From: Coleofasciculus sp. S288
GTDB taxonomy: Bacteria; Cyanobacteriota; Cyanobacteriia; Cyanobacteriales; Coleofasciculaceae
Direction of reading: 5' to 3'
Assembly (NCBI GenBank): GCA_020216575.1
Contig: JAIUYC010000158.1
Coordinates: forward strand, 1-7,562
DNA: 7,562 bases
Shown piece after piece: positions 4,908 through 7,562 of this stretch (position 1 is the first letter of the stretch; each line of letters opens with the position of its first letter). The translations under genes were made by a program, and so were the position numbers. The notes below the pieces were generated by a model. It did no database searches. It was not told the DNA's origin and saw nothing but the letters and a program-made list of their open reading frames with translations.

Positions 4908-6122
4908 ATGTCAAAGCTGAATTATTTCGAGAGGTTTTCAGGATTACCTCGAATTGTTCTACCGCTCCTATCCCTGATAAGCGTTGCTGTCCAAGAGCTA
5001 GGCCATCAGGCAATTGCCAGTTCCAGTTTCTCGTCACCCATGCAGGATAGAGAAACTAGTATAAACGATCCGGCAAAGGAGTTGTCTGTAGCTCCTACTA
5101 ATATCTCCAACTCGACTGCGAGCCTCCTTCAGAGGCGCTTCGCTAATGCGTCCCCCTATGCGATCGCACCTCCTGAAACGCTTGACGCCTCCCCTTTTTC
5201 CTCTCCTGCTGATCAACTCAAGCAGGCTCAGGCTTCTCAACGTTTCTTGCAGGTGGAGCGGGTGCGAGGTACGGTAACGTACTCGATGGCTGGGGCGGGA
5301 GAGCGTCTGGTTCAAGTGGGCGATCGCTTGAGTGCTGGAGAGGGGGAACTGCTCACGGGCAAAGACTCCAGTGTGGATTTGGCTCTAGATAACCACATGG
5401 GCTTAGTTGAAGTCTTAGAGAACACTAGCCTTCAAATCAAATCTCTGTCCGGTTCTGATGATCACAATAGCGAGACTGTCTTTTTTGTGAACAGAGGGCA
5501 GGTGAGGTTGTCACTTCGACCCATTCAATCTGCTTCTAGCGATGTTTCTGAAGGGGAGACACCGATAGATGGCACGCAAGAGCATTTACTAGCGAGGGCA
5601 TACTCCAGTGGAGAAAAGACGGTAGTAGACAGTGGTGAAGCTCCTCTACTCGCTCAACGTAGGCCGAGAAGGAATTATCCTGTCAGAGTTGAAACGCCAG
5701 CAGGTATTGCTGGTGTACGAGGAACATCTTTTGGTGTCAATGTCGGACCCGACGGGAAAACTGGCATTGAGATCATCAAGGGAAGCATCGCCGCGATCGC
5801 TCAAGACGAGGAAGTCATTTTCCAGGGGGGTGAGTCGGTTGTGATATTACCTGGAGAATCACCAGCACAACCTAGTTCGTGGCAGTCTACCGAGTTGGCA
5901 AAACTCCGAATCCGTAGCTTGGTCAGAACGAGTCCTTCTTCGGCTATCGTGAGTGGTCAAGTTAACCCGATGGATATCGTGTTTCTCAACGGTAAACCGA
6001 TAGAGATAGACTCAGAGGGAAAATTCAAAGTTGCAGTCGCTCTACCGTCGAGTCACCGTCTAAATTTTGTGGTGCAAGGACCGGCAGTTAGAGCACGCTC
6101 TTATCGAATTGTGGTTCCTTAG
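4908..6122 (+). CDS. Exported FecR-domain protein
   Basis: This 404-residue protein has a likely signal peptide: Lys3, Arg9 and Arg15, a hydrophobic core at about 16-28 and a possible cut after AIA (Ala37). Residues 38-112 are a low-complexity, Ser/Pro/Ala-rich linker. The FecR domain follows: FLQVERVRGTVTY (113-125), VQVGDRLSAGE (135-145), VFFVNRGQVRLSL (about 191-203) and the hallmark VETPAGIAGVRGTSFGV (261-277), then EIIKGSIAA and a hydrophobic end near 310. About 50 acidic and Ser-rich residues (205-254, ending QRRPRR) interrupt the domain. The C-terminus (331-404) looks like a small Ig-like beta domain. Family knowledge: FecR of E. coli senses signals in the periplasm and controls a sigma factor, but many cyanobacterial FecR-domain proteins are free-standing surface proteins, and no sigma factor is next to this one. 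The gene ends 11 bp before the CHASE2 cyclase, implying one operon. ATG 4908 is the only usable start after the in-frame TGA at 4830; its ribosome binding site is weak. HIP1 sites lie at 5160, 5320 and 5793. Confidence 0.9.
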   Translation: MSKLNYFERFSGLPRIVLPLLSLISVAVQELGHQAIASSSFSSPMQDRETSINDPAKELSVAPTNISNSTASLLQRRFANASPYAIAPPETLDASPFSSPADQLKQAQASQRFLQVERVRGTVTYSMAGAGERLVQVGDRLSAGEGELLTGKDSSVDLALDNHMGLVEVLENTSLQIKSLSGSDDHNSETVFFVNRGQVRLSLRPIQSASSDVSEGETPIDGTQEHLLARAYSSGEKTVVDSGEAPLLAQRRPRRNYPVRVETPAGIAGVRGTSFGVNVGPDGKTGIEIIKGSIAAIAQDEEVIFQGGESVVILPGESPAQPSSWQSTELAKLRIRSLVRTSPSSAIVSGQVNPMDIVFLNGKPIEIDSEGKFKVAVALPSSHRLNFVVQGPAVRARSYRIVVP

Positions 6123-6133
6123 GCTAAATACAA

Positions 6134-7562
6134 ATGGTTTTTGAAGGCTGGAAAGAGCGTTTTCGCCAGGTTCTGGCGGGTAATCATCCCTGGTTACCCG
6201 GGGCAGTAGCTGCTGCCTTGTCTGTGGGGATATGGCAACTGGGTGCTTGGCAACCCCTCGAACAGTTGGGGTACAACACGTTGTTTCGAGTCCGTCCCCA
6301 ACTCGATTGGGATGAGCAAATTGCGGTGATTGCTATTGATGAGAAAAGCTTGGGCGCTTATGGTCAATTTCCTTGGTCGCGCGATCGCTACGTGCAACTG
6401 CTACAATCTCTAGAAAAGTATTCACCCGCAGCAATTGGATTCGATATTCTGTTTGTCGATCCCAGTCCACTAGATGAAAGCTTGGCTGAGGCAATCTCGT
6501 CGAATGGCAAAGTGGTGTTGGCTGCCGCTTGGGATGAGCAAGGGGAGCTCCTCAAACCCGTGCCAATCCTTGAAGAAGCTGCTGCTAGTGTCGGTCATAT
6601 CTACCATAAAGTGGATGCCGATGGGATTAGTCGTCAGGCGACGGTGTTTGTCGAATCCAAGCCTTTGTTGGGTCTGGCCACGCTGCAATTAAAGCATGAG
6701 TCGGTTGCCGTTGATCGCTCAACGGGTAAGGGTAGCGTCTTTCGGTTCCCTGAAATGTCTCTAGTGTCCCCAGATAGTGGCAGTCAAGGCTTACAAAATA
6801 TCTGGATTAACTGGCCAGGAAATACACAAACTGTAGACACTTATTCATTTGTCGATGTTGCCGAAGGTCAAGTTGATGCCAGTGCTTTAACGGGTAAGTT
6901 AATTCTAGTTGGGTTCACCGCAACAGGACTCGATCCGCTCTCAACTCCCTTGAATCAGAGTCCCCCTACTGCTGGAGTCTATCTCCACGCAGCGTTAGTG
7001 GATAATGTCCTGAATGATCGCCTACTCAAACGCCTACCTGTATCAGGAACCATTCTCTTATTAGTTGCGATCGGTTCAACCACGAGCTGGTTGCTGTTCG
7101 GGTGCGGGCCGTGGGGAAGAATAGCGATCGCACTTCTATTGCCACCTGTTTGGTTTGCGATCGCTTTAGTCGCCTTCAGTTTAGCGCATTGGTGGATGCC
7201 GATTGCCGCGCCAATTGGGACTGTGCTACTTGCCAGTATTGGTGTACAGTTGCGCGAGCAGTACGAAAAGCAACAGCTGATGAGTCTCTTCTCTAAGTAC
7301 GTTGCGCCAGAAACAGCCAAGATGATTTGGAAACGCAAGGCGGAAATTTTTGAAAATGGGGAGTTAGAACCTCAAGAACTGACGGCAACGGTACTGTTCA
7401 TGGATATTCGGGGGTTTACCAGCATCTCAGAGAAACTGCAACCCCGAGAGTTGCTCGCATGGCTCAACCTATATTTAGATACGATGAGCCGTTGCATCAT
7501 GAATCATGGTGGCGTGATTGACAAATACATTGGAGATGCCATTATGGCGGTGTTTGGGATTC
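6134..7562 (+). CDS. CHASE2-domain adenylate cyclase (3' end outside window)
   Basis: The frame stays open to the right edge (476 codons seen). This is a membrane receptor that makes a cyclic nucleotide, most likely cAMP. Order: a first membrane helix (about 20-38); an extracytoplasmic CHASE2 domain (about 40-300) with IAVIAIDEKSL, GQFPWSRDRY, AAIGFDILF and a late GVYLHAALVDNVL; three membrane helices (305-323, 329-351, 354-372), the usual CHASE2 layout; a linker with LFSKYVAPE; then a class III cyclase domain. Metal-binding aspartates Asp424 (FMDIRGFTS) and Asp468 (YIGDAIMAVFG) are present. Lys464 sits where ATP-specific cyclases carry their adenine-contacting lysine. The remaining specificity, transition-state Asn and Arg residues lie beyond the window. 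An in-frame TAA at 6125-6127 makes ATG 6134 the first possible start; it has no Shine-Dalgarno sequence, so translation may be coupled to the fecR stop 11 bp upstream. HIP1 sites lie at 6381, 7124 and 7157. Resembles Anabaena CyaA-type cyclases; the signal is unknown. Confidence 0.93.
   Translation, partial: MVFEGWKERFRQVLAGNHPWLPGAVAAALSVGIWQLGAWQPLEQLGYNTLFRVRPQLDWDEQIAVIAIDEKSLGAYGQFPWSRDRYVQLLQSLEKYSPAAIGFDILFVDPSPLDESLAEAISSNGKVVLAAAWDEQGELLKPVPILEEAAASVGHIYHKVDADGISRQATVFVESKPLLGLATLQLKHESVAVDRSTGKGSVFRFPEMSLVSPDSGSQGLQNIWINWPGNTQTVDTYSFVDVAEGQVDASALTGKLILVGFTATGLDPLSTPLNQSPPTAGVYLHAALVDNVLNDRLLKRLPVSGTILLLVAIGSTTSWLLFGCGPWGRIAIALLLPPVWFAIALVAFSLAHWWMPIAAPIGTVLLASIGVQLREQYEKQQLMSLFSKYVAPETAKMIWKRKAEIFENGELEPQELTATVLFMDIRGFTSISEKLQPRELLAWLNLYLDTMSRCIMNHGGVIDKYIGDAIMAVFGI

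Noticed and set aside
4888..4920. Ten-codon ORF overlapping the fecR start, preceded by GGAG
   Set aside because: The purine motif is only 2 bases from its ATG and the product is too short to judge; a leader-peptide role cannot be supported.
4753..5037. Minus-strand ORF of 94 codons before and over fecR
   Set aside because: It overlaps the signal peptide coding part of fecR and the end of the MITE-like element; no ribosome binding site or family pattern was seen.
5034..5844. Other-frame ORFs inside fecR, on both strands
   Set aside because: They lie under the FecR coding frame, which carries the VETPAGIAGVRGTSFGV hallmark.
6194..7338. Several ORFs of 64-119 codons on both strands in this stretch
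   Set aside because: All lie under the continuous CHASE2-cyclase frame that starts at 6134 and leaves the window open.
1..7562. CRISPR array, rRNA, tRNA, riboswitch or transposase gene
   Set aside because: No regularly spaced repeats, conserved RNA cores or transposase motifs were seen on either strand.

Overview
The window is chromosomal DNA of a cyanobacterium, probably a filamentous one with a large, repeat-rich genome. Two things support this. There are nine perfect copies of the HIP1 octamer GCGATCGC in 7.56 kb, where about 0.1 would be expected by chance. Two genes also belong to DUF928, a family known almost only from cyanobacteria. The genus cannot be set from the sequence alone.

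Layout: (1) 2-997, + strand: C-terminal part of a sensor histidine kinase, entering from the left edge. (2) 1009-1191, - strand: a possible 60-residue protein that converges on the kinase. (3) 1192-1500: a non-coding gap with a 10-bp inverted repeat. (4) 1501-2340 and 2538-3308, + strand: two tandem, diverged DUF928 secreted proteins. The 197-bp gap between them holds repeat-like sequence and a small operator-like palindrome. (5) 3430-4539, + strand: glutathione-dependent formaldehyde dehydrogenase (class III alcohol dehydrogenase, frmA type), with a TTG start and a strong ribosome binding site. (6) 4540-4907: a non-coding gap holding a three-arm palindromic repeat directly after frmA and a MITE-like element of about 133 bp. 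(7) 4908-6122, + strand: exported FecR-domain protein. (8) 6134 to the right edge, + strand: CHASE2 receptor joined to a class III adenylate cyclase, cut off by the window.

How the genes may work together: most products concern the cell envelope and signalling. The FecR protein and the CHASE2 cyclase are 11 bp apart and are probably one operon. Both should have domains outside the cytoplasmic membrane, so the FecR protein could be a partner of the CHASE2 sensor that controls cAMP synthesis. The two DUF928 proteins are exported and each keeps one pair of cysteines. The formaldehyde dehydrogenase is a cytoplasmic housekeeping detoxification enzyme and looks unrelated to its neighbours. No CRISPR array, rRNA, tRNA or transposase gene was seen. 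The functional link between DUF928, FecR and CHASE2 is inference from neighbourhood only.
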